Assembly (NCBI GenBank): GCA_030762935.1
Contig: CM060900.1
Span: 387,275,132 to 387,339,131, forward strand
Reading direction: 5' to 3'
Source: Hymenopus coronatus
Lineage: Eukaryota; Arthropoda; Insecta; Mantodea; Hymenopodidae
DNA length: 64,000 nucleotides
Each line of letters begins with the position of its first letter. Position 1 is the stretch's first letter. This document shows, one piece after another, positions 13,401-24,230 of the stretch. A program made the translations under genes and the position numbers. The notes under the pieces were generated by a model. The model did no database searches. It saw nothing but the letters and a program-made list of their open reading frames with translations, and was not told the origin of the DNA.

Positions 13401-14203
13401 CCTAAATCAATCTTTGATATATATGCTTGTATAAACTAAAGTTTTCCAACTGCACCTCATACTCAATATATTACAGACTACCGTGCTCTTTTATATTTCA
13501 AAAATTACTGCTGACATTTCATACGTACATGTTCTACAGGATGCAACATGATTTAATGTTAAGACTTCAGCAACATATTCCTCTCATTCCGAAAGAGAAA
13601 ACGCCTTACATCGGGACTGATTCGTTTCATTAAAACGTCCCTTAATTTTGCATACCCACATTATTTGTTAGCAGGTATTTGTTTTTTCGTAAAATAGTAG
13701 CAGAACTGCTTTACCACAACCTTCACAAACCGGAGCGGCAAACTAGAATTAAATGAGCTTTATCCAATGTTTAAAGCTATCCGTGATTTCCCGTACGTCG
13801 ATACAGCAAGAATGACGTCATAATTGACGGGTGAGCATATATTAAAACCATAGCGCACATTACCGACAAAAATTGGTGAACATCTACGGAAGAGTAAGTA
13901 GTCATAGCTACCTCTTAGAAACAGTGTCCTCTATCTAGAAGAGGCCGTGGTGGCTTCCGAAAGTGAATGCGACCACAGTGCACTGGCTGTGATTGCATTG
14001 TTAAATAATACAAACAGCCTTCCCACGTCCTCTCCTGTAGCAGCAATAAATAATGTCCAACTGCTCCTCTGTTCTCTGATGACACGCTGAATATCAACGC
14101 AACACATACTATGACCGTGGCTGTGTTTTTATCGTTCTATAAATCTGGTTTATATTGCTGCAGAGATATGTTACCTACTCCAAACCATCAAGTACGAGCA
14201 CCT
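10485..14203. other. Gene-free stretch
   Basis: No gene, SINE or TIR element is recognised. A pyrimidine-rich run (TTCC/TTTC blocks) lies near 12080-12115. Open frames up to about 80 codons show no familiar domain. Confidence 0.5.
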
Positions 14204-14418
14204 GCAGCTAGAGGGGCAGTATACAAGTCGCTTCTAAGGTCCCTACACAGCAGAATTAACCCTTCTGGATTAACAATGCTGCCATCTAGCGACGTCGATC
14301 ACCTCATCAGGATGGATCAAATTACGTGTGATCTCCTGCCTCTAGAGGCAGAATATCAAACTCTAGTGATCATCCTTAGCAATGCAGTAAGCATGATCAT
14401 CTGTCTCTAGACTGGCAG
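14204..14418. promoter_or_regulatory. Cluster of four CTAG/GGCAG motifs, possibly CTCF-like
   Basis: Four related motifs lie within 215 bp: GCAGCTAGAGGGGCAG (14204-14219), GTCGCTAGATGGCAGC on the minus strand (14278-14293), the perfect palindrome CTGCCTCTAGAGGCAG (14336-14351) and TCTCTAGACTGGCAG (14404-14418). The second resembles the known CTCF core (YAGRKGGCAG). This is a sequence resemblance only. The block could instead be part of an unrecognised repeat. Confidence 0.2.
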
Positions 14419-15038
14419 TGCATTAATTCAAATGATCAACAATGACATCGATCACGTAATTTCATAGGCGGGAAATCACGAATAAAAATGAACACCCAGT
14501 GTAATTATAAGGCAAATTGTTTGGACCAGGGGTATGCAACAATGCCCAGTACTAATGCCCGACTCCACCCTGCTTAAATTCCAATGATATTGTGCTTTAC
14601 ATCCACTTTATCTCACACTTCAACAATACAGCGCTCTCTAAGTTACATTAGAGTATCCGGAATTCACGGCATATATCCAAACTAACGGGAACGATTTTGG
14701 GCCCTTCATTTAGGACAGATTTCTTTAAGTTCTGCAAGTATAATTTCATAGCGTAAAGGAGGACACACTGTGAACACAACTATTAAAGAGAAATGCGTAT
14801 AGTAAACTAAACAGTGCTTCCGTGTGAGATGGTTTGCTCCCAAATCCTGACATACAATCACTTGAAAACCTATAAATGGATACATCATTATTGTTAAGAT
14901 GAAGATAAAATTCAGATATAATTTTTTAATTACGAAAGCTTAAGAAAGATATACCCATTACAGTGAAGTGAAATTAGTTGCCTCTTACATAACCATCATT
15001 CATGAAGGAAATTACAATACATCGGTACACTTGTTATG
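14419..15038. other. Unannotated sequence
   Basis: No gene or repeat is recognised here. Confidence 0.5.
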
Positions 15039-15206
15039 TACGAAGGTTGTTCAGAAAGTAAAGAATGATGTTGCATACCTAGCTAACAGCAAGAAACATA
15101 AAGATAAAAATGTATTTACAAAGTTCAGTATCTGGCTCTATTTCTTAATTAAACTGTTGTTGCTCTTAAGGCATTTATTGTCAAGTGATACCAGTTTTTC
15201 AATGCC
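15039..15206 (-). pseudogene. Mariner transposase 3' end with terminal repeat (minus copy)
   Basis: On the minus strand, 15206-15138 encodes the last 22 residues of a mariner-type transposase. It starts GIEKLVSLDNKC, aligning with the family signature GIxKLVxRYDKC, and ends at a TAG. A non-coding tail continues to the terminal repeat at 15041-15060, whose reverse complement begins TACTTTCTGAACAACCTTCG and is followed by TA (15039-15040). The body of the transposase is absent. A diverged copy of the same 3' end lies in opposite orientation just downstream. Confidence 0.75.
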
Positions 15207-15255
15207 ACAGACTTAATTGAACAGTCGAAATGTTGATGAAAGGGTTTAGGAAATC

Positions 15256-15470
15256 GACATTTCAATTTGGGTACCTTAAAGGACCTTTTGGGTACAAAAG
15301 AGTTCTCAACCGATGAAGACCTCAAAGCGGCAGAAGAGTACAACATCCTCATTGAAAAACTGGTACCAGATTACAATAATTGCCATTTCAGCAATGGCGA
15401 GATAACATTGGGAAATAGAGTAAGGTACTGTAACCTTGTAAACAAAGTATTGTATCTGTACAGTACGTTT
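15256..15470 (+). pseudogene. Mariner transposase C-terminal fragment (plus copy)
   Basis: The plus strand encodes TLKDLLGTKEFSTDEDLKAA and then IEKLVPDYNNC. This matches the mariner C-terminal pattern (LKxFLxGxxFxSDEELKxA ... GIEKLVPRYDKC), but about 17 residues between the two blocks are missing. The nucleotide sequence from ATTGAAAAACTGGTA onward aligns with the minus-strand fragment at 15206-15100, including the non-coding AAATAGAG tract. These are therefore two copies of one element in inverted orientation. No matching terminal repeat is visible on its right side. Confidence 0.75.
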
Positions 15471-15659
15471 GTTACAAAACTTGGACGCCAGGAGTACGGC
15501 CCGTGTGACCTTCACTGCATTCCCCTGCGCGCGCGTCCTACATCCGTCTTATTGTCAATCATGCGACAGTCTTACTTCTGTTCTAGTCCGGTTCACACTT
15601 GAATAACATTAGTAATGTTTAGAAGCATTTAGTATTTATTGCTTGAAGTGCTTTCAAAA

Positions 15660-16651
15660 TGCAGTGTACAGTACCACAGAGTGTTTATGTACGATAGGTA
15701 TATACTTAGATCATCATGTACACCCTGAAACTAAATTTCCAGGCCGTTTGTTTGCCTGTAAATAAATTCAGGGAGATGGAATCAATTTGTCATAGGAAAA
15801 GAAATGTAAATAGACATGTGCTTACAGGGCAGAAATTAGACGAAACTGGAGTAAGATTAGAACGGTCGCTCTGAAAATCTCTTAGGCACCTTGCACAAGA
15901 AACTGACAATTCGAAAGCTTCAGCATGGAAAGCAACAACAGTTTTAAAACCCAAACCATACAAGGTCGCTGCTGTCCAGGAATTGCTACCACGTGATCAC
16001 CATAGTAAGCAAAATGTATGTAACTGGATTCTGAGGAACGCTAATTATGGAACAATCGATCAACGAATAATATTGTTCAGTAACGGAACATGGTTTCATT
16101 TACATGGTCTTGTGTCATTACAATGCAACCAATATTATGCTACAGACAAACCCTATTTCGTCCGTGAAACTCCCTTGCATGATAAAAAATCGGGGTACGG
16201 TGCGCAATAAATAGATAGAGAATCATAGGTACTATTATAATGGGTGTACCATAAATTCAGAAAGATAGAGAAATAATATACTGACACCATATTTTGAACA
16301 GCTGTTGGACATTGAATGCCAGTCTGAATACTCCCAGCAGGATGCTGTCACCGCGCATACATCTGATGAATCATTACAGTTTATTGCGGAAATTTTTGAG
16401 GATTGAATCATCAGTAAGGGTTTATAGCCCGTTCGGTCCCCTGATCTTAGGGCATGCGATTCTTATTTATGGGTCAATATGCAAAATAAGGTATAGAAAA
16501 CTAATCCCCACGCCCACTAATAAAACAAAATATCAAGACAAAAATTAACGCTATTTCGGAAGCTGAGAATATGTGTGTGGATGAAAATTTCATCAGAAGA
16601 TGCCGTAGTCTTATTGATGCAGATGGACGGCATTTGCAACATCTCCTGTAA
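15660..16651 (+). pseudogene. Full-length but inactivated mariner-like transposase
   Basis: This is a Tc1/mariner-superfamily transposase relic, the enzyme that cuts and pastes its own element. It runs from an ATG (MQCTVPQSV) to a TAA after GRHLQHLL, about 330 codons, the normal length. Seen in order, in three changing frames with several stops, are: the N-terminal helix-turn-helix region (ETKFPGRL, VNKFRE, TGQKLDETG, AQETDNSKASAWKA), the first catalytic block (FSNGTWFHL), the second (QQDAVTAHTS, Asp at 16341), the third (SPDLRACDSYLW, Asp at 16458) and the C-terminus (INAISEAEN, FIRRCRSLIDADGRHLQHLL). The first catalytic Asp is replaced by Asn. There are 38 residues between the second and third Asp, against 34 in classical mariner. 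Shorter relics of the same family lie at 30.7 and 53.5 kb. TIRs were not identified. Confidence 0.85.
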
Positions 16652-19092
16652 TAAGGTATGTTTTGTGTTCATTCTGATAATTGTTAATGTGCTTTGAGAT
16701 TTTATTTGATGCCCATGCATGTGTTACCGAGTGACGGGCCGTGTGACTGCCAGCCAAACATAACCGGAAGACGGACCGAGCGCCTGACGGCCAAGAATTG
16801 TAGCATTCTTACTGTATCTTCCGTTATAATTTACTTATGCCATATCGTTCCTTACTTTCTGGAGCTCCTGGTATTTTGCCTGCGCTGCTGCTGATCAGTG
16901 TATGCAATCTCCGAGTAGAATACGCACGCTAAATAACTTTTCACAAGATAATGCCTCGTGGGCTTATTTCTAAGGAAATACTGATACCCATTCTGTAGAA
17001 AAGGTGAGCAAGCAGTGAGATGTGGGGAGGGCTTAGTACAGCAAGTATCAAGTCTACAACAAACACATGCACAAAAGCTCCAGGGGCGTGCTCATCCTGG
17101 TCTTAATTCTCATCTTCCCTTCCTTTATGTATAATTTCCTTCCCCTTGTTTTGTTGCTTGCTTGCGTTAGGGCACGTGGTGGTGCACACAGGCTAATGTC
17201 TTCTAACGCAACGGGAGGAGATACCTAAGGTGAAACTCAGTAGACATTAATTACTCTATTATTCTGTGCACTGTTTTCAAATATTCCCCCATTAAGCTGC
17301 TGCTTTTCTGGTCCGTCAGAAAAATCTGGAAGAAATCCCAGGGAAACTAGCTTAAGGAGCAGCGGGACTGAATTTTGTACTACAATCGGTGACAAAAAAA
17401 TAAAAAATTGTTTTTTGTAGTAAATAGTTGTTGGAATCTTTGGCATCTATAGAGAATCAAAATTTAGCTATCCCTCCCCACTTGCTTCGGGCTGTACAGC
17501 CAGATATAGATCGTACAATACATCTGTTTCCTAACATTATTTCATTAAACAGAGCTTCTTCTCAAAGCTAATGTTTATGCCTTCAAAATGTTCCTTGCAT
17601 CTCAGTTGTTGTTTAAATACAACTAATTTTTCCCAGACTGTGCAGAAGTACCTATTTTAATATTAGAAAGCACAAAATTACACTAACACAAATGATATTA
17701 ATATATATATAAACATTTTAGAAATTAGCCTTCTAACGCTTCGAAAAAGTATTATAATTCAGTAATCAAAGTTATTGAATTCTCCCCATTTAAAGTTTTG
17801 TGTGTAGTTCAAAGCTCCAACTCAGAATATGTCAACCAACTTTCTCAAATTCTGAGGTGCGCCATTTTTACTTAACAACCTTTATGGAAAAATTTATGTC
17901 TTGCAAACTATTTATTCAATATTAAGGAAATTTAGTATTTGTATTACATAACAACAATCCAAAAGTTCCAGAATAGCCTATTGAGTAATATAGAAATTTA
18001 AAATCTCACTCCCAGTGTCCCTTAAGGAAATGTGCAATGTATCGCTATAAAATGCACACATTTCTATCCATACATGACGATTACATCTGTACTATTATCA
18101 GTCAGCTGGTCATAATCTTCCTTTTGGTGCTAGAGATTGAGTCTTAAACAAAAACAAGAGAAGCTCAAAATATGCACATTGTATACCATTACTCCACAAT
18201 GAACTAGTCATTTTAAATGCTTAGGAATTTGAATATATTGAGATATCCTTCGTAACTCTGATTACATACTCATGTCGCTACGGTGCCAGCAGCTGGAAGA
18301 CTTTCACATAAGGATCAAAGCTTAGGATCAGTTATTCTTTTTCATAGTAAAAACATTTATCAACTACGAAAGATTTTGAAAATTTTCATATGAATTTGTT
18401 TTAAAGCGCATGAATGTCATATAATGCCGTGTTTGTACGCATGCTGTGATCATCACAGAAGAAGTAAGGCAAGTAAAGAAAAATTCTTAAGAGTTTACAA
18501 GACCTCATGACTGCATTTCAGCATATCTAATGCATGTAAGCGAAGGGATAAAATTATTTATTAACATTAATCATCATTATCATAACTAATTACTATTCAA
18601 AAGTTATATTTTCTTGCACAGGAATGGACGTTTACAAACAGAAATGATATATTAGTGAACAAGCTGTTTCCCTCCACTATGATTTAAAGAAACGTATCGA
18701 TATCTTGCTTTAGCAGTGATTTTTTTATCTAAAAATTTGTTGTTGTTTTTCTCTCTCGCTCTTCAAACTGCAATAAGAGAGCTTAGTAATAGCATATAAA
18801 ATATAAAGGAATAGTTTTTTCTGAAATATATCATCAATCATCTCTTTTCTAAAATTATTCCTAAATATTTTCAACCTCAAGTGCTCCTGATGTTCCCAAG
18901 GTTTCTAATTGCTTCAATTTTATATAAGTAAAAGGCATAAATAGTCGTCAAAGTGACTAATCCTTACTTGCTCTATGACTACCAACTGGAATCTAACAAA
19001 CAGTTTAGCATATCCTAAGACGTTAACGTAACCTTTCAAAGTAAGCATTGAGAGAGATCTTCTATTCGTCACCAATACTTCGTCAATATCGA
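16652..19092. other. Gene-free stretch
   Basis: The first few hundred bases may be the 3' non-coding end of the mariner-like element, but no inverted repeat could be matched. The rest is AT-rich with no recognised feature. Confidence 0.5.
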
Positions 19093-19141
<49 letters not shown>

Positions 19142-19171
19142 GTAATTATTATAATTATAATAATTATTATT
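19093..19171. repeat. (ATT)n microsatellite
   Basis: About 16 uninterrupted ATT units (19093-19140) are followed by a degenerate ATTAT/ATAAT tail that is partly self-complementary. Confidence 0.95.
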
Positions 19172-19309
19172 TTAAGTCTTGCACCCTCTGTTAAATTATT
19201 GTGGGTAACATTTGTATCCAATTCTGAATTTTTATTTTTCTGTCTTGTATGTTCATCTAAAACCAAATATTACCTATGCGTGTGTGAAAGCAATAATTTG
19301 TCCTATTAT

Positions 19310-19380
19310 AATTTATATATATATATAAATATGTGTATATAATAATATATATACTATATGTGAGTGTGTGCGCGCGCGCA
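19310..19380. repeat. AT, GT and CG dinucleotide tract
   Basis: Alternating TA blocks pass into GTGTG and then CGCGCGCG. Such alternating purine-pyrimidine runs can adopt left-handed DNA. Confidence 0.8.
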
Positions 19381-19961
19381 TCATTCCACTTTATGTGCAC
19401 TTGCCTGCAAATGTAGTTTTTATAATGTTTGACGCCCGTTCTTCGTACATACGGCACACAAGACATGAAATTATTATTGGGAAACGAATTTTGGAGGTTA
19501 AACGTTCCATGCCTAAAGTTAAGGCACCTCCCGGCATTTAACGGTTATGAGAACGGAGGAAACCCCGAAGAAAGCTTCATTCTTTTGGGCATGGTCCTGG
19601 TAGGACTTTAGCCACTAACCTTCCGAATGCGAATCTCCACGTTACCGCGTTGCCGTACGCTTGGTAAATGGCTTTTAACACTTGTATTAAACAGGATTTG
19701 GACAGTCAAGTGCCTCTGAGGTGACGTCATTCCGAAGGAAAATGCTTTTATAGTAGAATTCTGACACACCATTAGACTTTTATATCTCGACATATTAAAG
19801 ATACTATGGCAAATTGTTGTCTGATGTGATAATGAAAATAGCATTTGTGTTTGCATATGTGTGTGCTGAGTAACTGTGACCTTTTAGCACTATTTGGTAC
19901 TGCATTGTAAATAAACTTTTAAAATTAAGACAAACGTAAGATGATAACAACAGTAATAATT
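19381..19961. other. Unannotated sequence
   Basis: No gene or recognised repeat. Confidence 0.45.
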
Positions 19962-20004
19962 TTAATAATAATAATAATAATAACAATAATAATAATAATA
20001 ATAA
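19962..20004. repeat. (AAT)n microsatellite
   Basis: About 14 AAT units with one AAC interruption. Confidence 0.95.
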
Positions 20005-20583
20005 TCCGTTATATCCAAGATGCGTAAACAAACATTAAACAATACAGATATTTGCATCTAAAAATGTGTATTCAGTGTTACGTAAAGTAGTAAAATCAGT
20101 CAAGAAAGAACTCTAGAAAAGATGGGAGTCACCAGTTACTGTATCCTGCCTACGCTACCGTTATGATGCATTGATCTGAATTGGATACAACGAGAACGGA
20201 TGGCAGCTTCAATCGTAGCAGAAGAATGGCGCCTTGATTCTCCTTTGTGAAGTTCTGGTGCCGCCTATAAATTTTATTTCAATTGAAAAAAAAAATGATA
20301 GGTGTGTTATGTAGAGAGGTTCGTTCCACTTCCATGGATGTCCGAAATATCAGGTTAGAAGCTGAGGATTGCCGAAGAGGCTCCTTTGTAGAGGTTTGTA
20401 TGACCTCCAGTACCGTCTCATTCTGAGAGACAGCCAGGGTTATTTGCCATGCTCTTGAACAAATCGATGTACATACTTATCACAGTTCGCGACGTGAGCT
20501 TCGGAAACGTGCACAACTAATACACAAAACGACTGCAACATGTGACTCTCAGATGTGTTTTCTTTTTAATGCAGTTCCGGAGT
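20005..20583. other. Unannotated sequence
   Basis: No gene or recognised repeat. Confidence 0.45.
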
Positions 20584-20786
20584 CTGGTCGGGACTCCAGC
20601 GCTGTATACCCATTTTCCTACCATTTACTTTGTTTTGTGTTTGATTACCGTTTTGCTGTTCTAATACACACACACATATAGACGTTTTACAAACATATAA
20701 ACACTCATGCCTACTCAAACCCACGATCCCCTGAGCCACGAAGCACCAAAGTGGGACACTATAGCGAGCGTGGCCATGGTGATCGG
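20584..20786 (-). repeat. E-family tRNA-derived SINE, copy E2
   Basis: The minus strand has the E-family head CCATGGCCACGCTCGC, box B-like GTGGGTTTGAGTAGGC, a CATGAGTGTTTATATG body, AACAGCAAAACGGTAATC, and the shared tail AGCGCTGGAGTCCCGACC. About 20 bases around the normal TCCCGCCTTGG are lost relative to E1. Confidence 0.75.
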
Positions 20787-22224
20787 CATGACATATTCAT
20801 CAGCAGAGCTGAGTTCTAGTTTAGTGGGCTAATAAGCATCACAAGTGTCAATCCTACGATTTTGTGCTGAGACAATTGCATAAATTAAAAAAAAACACAG
20901 ATGATTAAAGAATACACAGTCATTGAAATAAATGATTTCCCGGCATATTTGTGCTGTAATAATATCAGAAAAGCTAAGTATTTCCTAAATTATTACGAAA
21001 CCCTTGTTAATCGTTTAATAATGCTACAGTGGAAAATGACTTAACAAGCCAATAAGTGAGTGGAGTAAAAGTATTTTTCTTGTTTACCGTCTCAGATATA
21101 CTTCTTAAAATATAGATTGAATTGTTTTAATTTATTTAAATATTATGGAGTAATAACTTTTTTCAGGTTCTGTATGATTTATACCTTTAATTTTAGCTTT
21201 TTCTAAGTAATTATAATAATGTTTAATTAAAAGGATTTTATAAATTTATAACTGTTGTATAATTTACTATAATAGATGACATATTTAGTACATTTTTAAT
21301 ATTGTGGTTGACGTGATTAAAACTGCTTTGCTTTGAAAGTTTATAATTTAAAAAGAATATTTGTTATTGCTACAACGATTATCTAAAAGGTTTAAGTCTT
21401 GCAGTACTTAGCATGTATAAGGTAAGTAAAAGTGCCGTTATCAAAAAGAATTAGGTTCTTCATATCCTTGATCAACTTTACTTGAAGTACTGGATTCTAC
21501 TTGATTCAAGATAATAAAAAATTCATAGCAATGTAGTCCATAATTAACATTAACTACTCCACTCCTAATAAGAAATCTTCTACCGTTAACACCAATAATA
21601 TAGTAGCTGATACTTTCAATGAGTTGTTTATTGAGTTATATAGATATTGTTGGTATTGAGTGCACCCACTTGGATTTTTACTCTTATTGTGCCTATTAAG
21701 TAGTCTTTTAATTGATTTCTATTTCATGATATAACAGTTGAAGAGATGCTTAATAAAATTGTATCCTTGAATATAGTAGAAGTCTGGACTTTTATGGTTT
21801 CAACTCTGTTGCTCATAAGTTAGCGTCATGCTAAATATGTGAATCTTATGTTGTTCACGTAATAATTGTAACGAATAATTCTATTTTTTAACTATGTAAA
21901 AAAGTTCCAAAATCTATGTTTATAGAAAAATTAATAAATCTGCTTTGGAAATCATATGTTCACTACTATTATTTCCGTCTTGGTAAACTATTTCAATATC
22001 TTTTTCAGAATCAGAATGTAAGGCATTTTTAAACTAACAATTTGTTTTGTGCCAACCAATTTAGTTTGGTAAAAGTCGAGTATTTGCGATGCTGTAATTT
22101 TTCTTCGCTGATTATGTAAAAAGTATTGAAATTAAAACACACTTTTTGATTAAATCCTATTCCTTTCCACAGAATTTCCTACGAAATGTTCACCAGAAAT
22201 GTGTTAATGTACGGTTTCAGTATG
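20787..22224. other. Gene-free AT-rich stretch
   Basis: Very AT-rich, with no open frame of note and no recognised repeat. Confidence 0.55.
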
Positions 22225-22413
22225 AAAGCTACTCCTCTTGCTTATCAGCGGAGACGGTGAGCTGGTCGCGCTTATTGAGCGGGCTAAAACTAATTTCAGT
22301 CACACCAGGTCCTCACTGACGGATTTTGTCTTGAATTTGAATTTTGCAACTATTTTAAAGGCACGAAAGAATATCTGCTCACGTCATACACGAGGTGCAT
22401 GGGTCACATGGTA
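22225..22413 (+). mobile_element. Foldback element FB-2, 5' truncated
   Basis: It contains the family core CTTATCAGCGGAGACGGTG at 22241 and the right arm (TTTTGTCTTGAATTTGAATT, then GGCACGAAAGAATATCTGC, ending GGGTCACATGGTAG). The left arm of FB-1 and FB-4 is not recognisable. It is a decayed or truncated copy. Confidence 0.7.
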
Positions 22414-23476
22414 GGTACGATGTACTGACGATTAAAGAAACCTGTCATTTTGAAATATCACGTATTGTTAGCATGTGTGTCTATTCAAAAAGCTCCTTGC
22501 TTCTGACTAGCAGTCGTTTGTGGTTTTCTTATCCATATTCTTCTTAAACCACATGTTGTGAAGTTATTCTGTAATTGTTTCATTCATCCTCCTACGGATT
22601 AATAACGCCCTAAAGCTATTTATAAAAGAAGTAAACGTTTATATCAACAAGACACTGGACAAGACGGTTCCGCAGTAACGCGTGAAACTTTTATTCAGCA
22701 GATTTCGGGTTCAATGGTCGTCATATTAAGCAAGCATTGTTCTTGCTTTTCTCTGGTTGGTAGAGTAATTCTGAGGATTTTTTTCCTCTACTACGATCCT
22801 TTTCGTTCGTTTATTTTTCAGCTAGTTTCCTTGTGAGGTTTAATATGTGCTTGCGGTTTCGTTGCATGAGATTTGCATCACAATTGAAATCAGAGGGCTG
22901 CTTGGTAGCAAGGGTCGTTTATAGTTCTCTCTAGTAGTGGTCTTCCAACCAGACATATTCTGCCCGTCTCTGTGGGTTACCTACCTGCGGCCTATTGCCT
23001 CCTGTGGTTCCTTCACTTCATCCATTTCTCCTGCTGGGGTGGTAGCCATAATAGATGTTTGTAGTTTGTGGTATTCTTAGTGCCCTCCTCCGTTATTTAA
23101 CTATTCCTATAATTTATCGCAATTCGCCCTGTGTTTGATGATAACATAAATGCTACATCCCTATAATTGTTTGTCACAATCAATAAGATGGCTAATGCAC
23201 AGAAAGGGGACGACATTCAGTACTCATTTGGCTTGCTTCTTCTCTTTGCTTAGGCAGAAATTACATTTGATATTAGGTGATTAAAAGATGGAGAAAATAA
23301 GCTTTATTCGATATCTTTAACACTCACACACGGATACACACACACACACACAGAAGTGGTGATAATGGATGGTGGAACGATTTTCATCGTTACTTTTAGG
23401 AAGTTACTCGCGTAGCTACTGTGTGGAGGTTACAGTGATTTATAACTGTCCTGCGCGTAATGTTTACTGATTTAGG
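22414..23476. other. Unannotated sequence with a CA microsatellite
   Basis: No gene is recognised. A (CA)n tract lies at about 23322-23352. Confidence 0.5.
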
Positions 23477-24230
23477 TATAGCTCACCGAACCTGGTTTCG
23501 TCTAGGACTGGCATTCCGGGGGTCGTGGGATCGGTTTCCCGCTCCGTAACTCTCTGACTCATGGATTTTTTCGGGGAGGGGGGAGGTTCGGGGTCTCTAG
23601 GCGAAAGCTAGGGCGTATTCTTCATCTCCCTGAATTTTGTCTCTCCATTTCTTCTCTTTCTCAGCCTCTGGTGTTTCTTTCAGGGTTGTAAGTTTCGGCG
23701 AGGACTGCGGGGGTGGCGCCATGTGGAGAAGATTGCGCTTTGAAAACTCAGCTCTCGGCGGCAGAATGGCGCTGGGGGTCGTCAGTATACTCAAGGGCGT
23801 TTAATCAGACCTGAGGAGATGATAAATCGCTTGAGAACTCTTTGGCCTATCCAGGATGACTCTCTGCCGCAGTCTGGTTCCGGTTGTCTCTATGATTGCT
23901 CTCATCTCATCCTCTCCTCCCGGGCTCTTATTTTTTTGGTAGTGTTTAACGCCCGCTTTAACTACTCATGGCACAGCAGGAGGTGACACTGATGATACAT
24001 GAATGAAGATGGAGCCCCAGTGGAATGCGATGGCGGGGGAAACCGGAGAACCCCGAGAAAACCCGCCCCAACGCCGCTTTGTCCACCATAAATCTCATAT
24101 GCGGTCGCTTGGGATCGAACCCGGGCCGTCTAGGGGAGAGGCGAGTGGTCTAACCACTCGGCCACGGCGCGGCCTCACGGGCTCTGAGATACAAAAATCC
24201 TCAGGTGCAGAATCCCCTCCAGTACACTAC
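23477..24230 (+). repeat. F-family long SINE-like repeat, copy F1, interrupted
   Basis: The 5' end looks tRNA-derived (GCTCACCGAACCTGGTTTCG, then GGTCGTGGGATCGGTTTCCC). The body holds GATTTTTTCGGGGAGG, AGGGTTGTAAGTTTCGGCGA, GGACTGCGGGGGTGGCGCC, and CTCAGCTCTCGGCGGCAGAA. The last three correspond to motifs in the minus-strand copy at 28.7-29.2 kb. An A-family SINE (23929-24177) is inserted in its 3' part. The end coordinate is approximate. Confidence 0.6.
23921..24185 (-). repeat. A-family tRNA-derived SINE, copy A1, with target duplication
   Basis: The minus strand has a perfect box A (TGGCCGAGTGG) and box B (GGTTCGATCCC), expected of an RNA polymerase III promoter taken from a type II (Leu/Ser-like) tRNA. 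A body of about 150 bp follows (GGACAAAGCGG, TTCTCCGGTTTCCCCCGCC, TCCATCTTCATTCATG), then GGGCGTTAAACACT and an A-rich tail (T-run at 23930-23937 on the plus strand). CGGGCTCT occurs at 23921-23928 and again at 24178-24185, a direct target duplication. It looks full length and comparatively young, and it sits inside an F-family element. Confidence 0.9.

Noticed and set aside
15480..16790. Terminal inverted repeats of the full-length mariner-like relic
   Set aside because: ACGGCCCGTGTGAC near 15499 and ACGGGCCGTGTGAC near 16736 are similar but lie in the same orientation, not inverted, so they are not convincing TIRs.
19069..19266. 65-codon frame with an isoleucine run
   Set aside because: The isoleucine run is the translation of an ATT microsatellite.
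19804..20031. 75-codon minus-strand frame with a leucine run
   Set aside because: The leucine run is only the translation of an AAT microsatellite.
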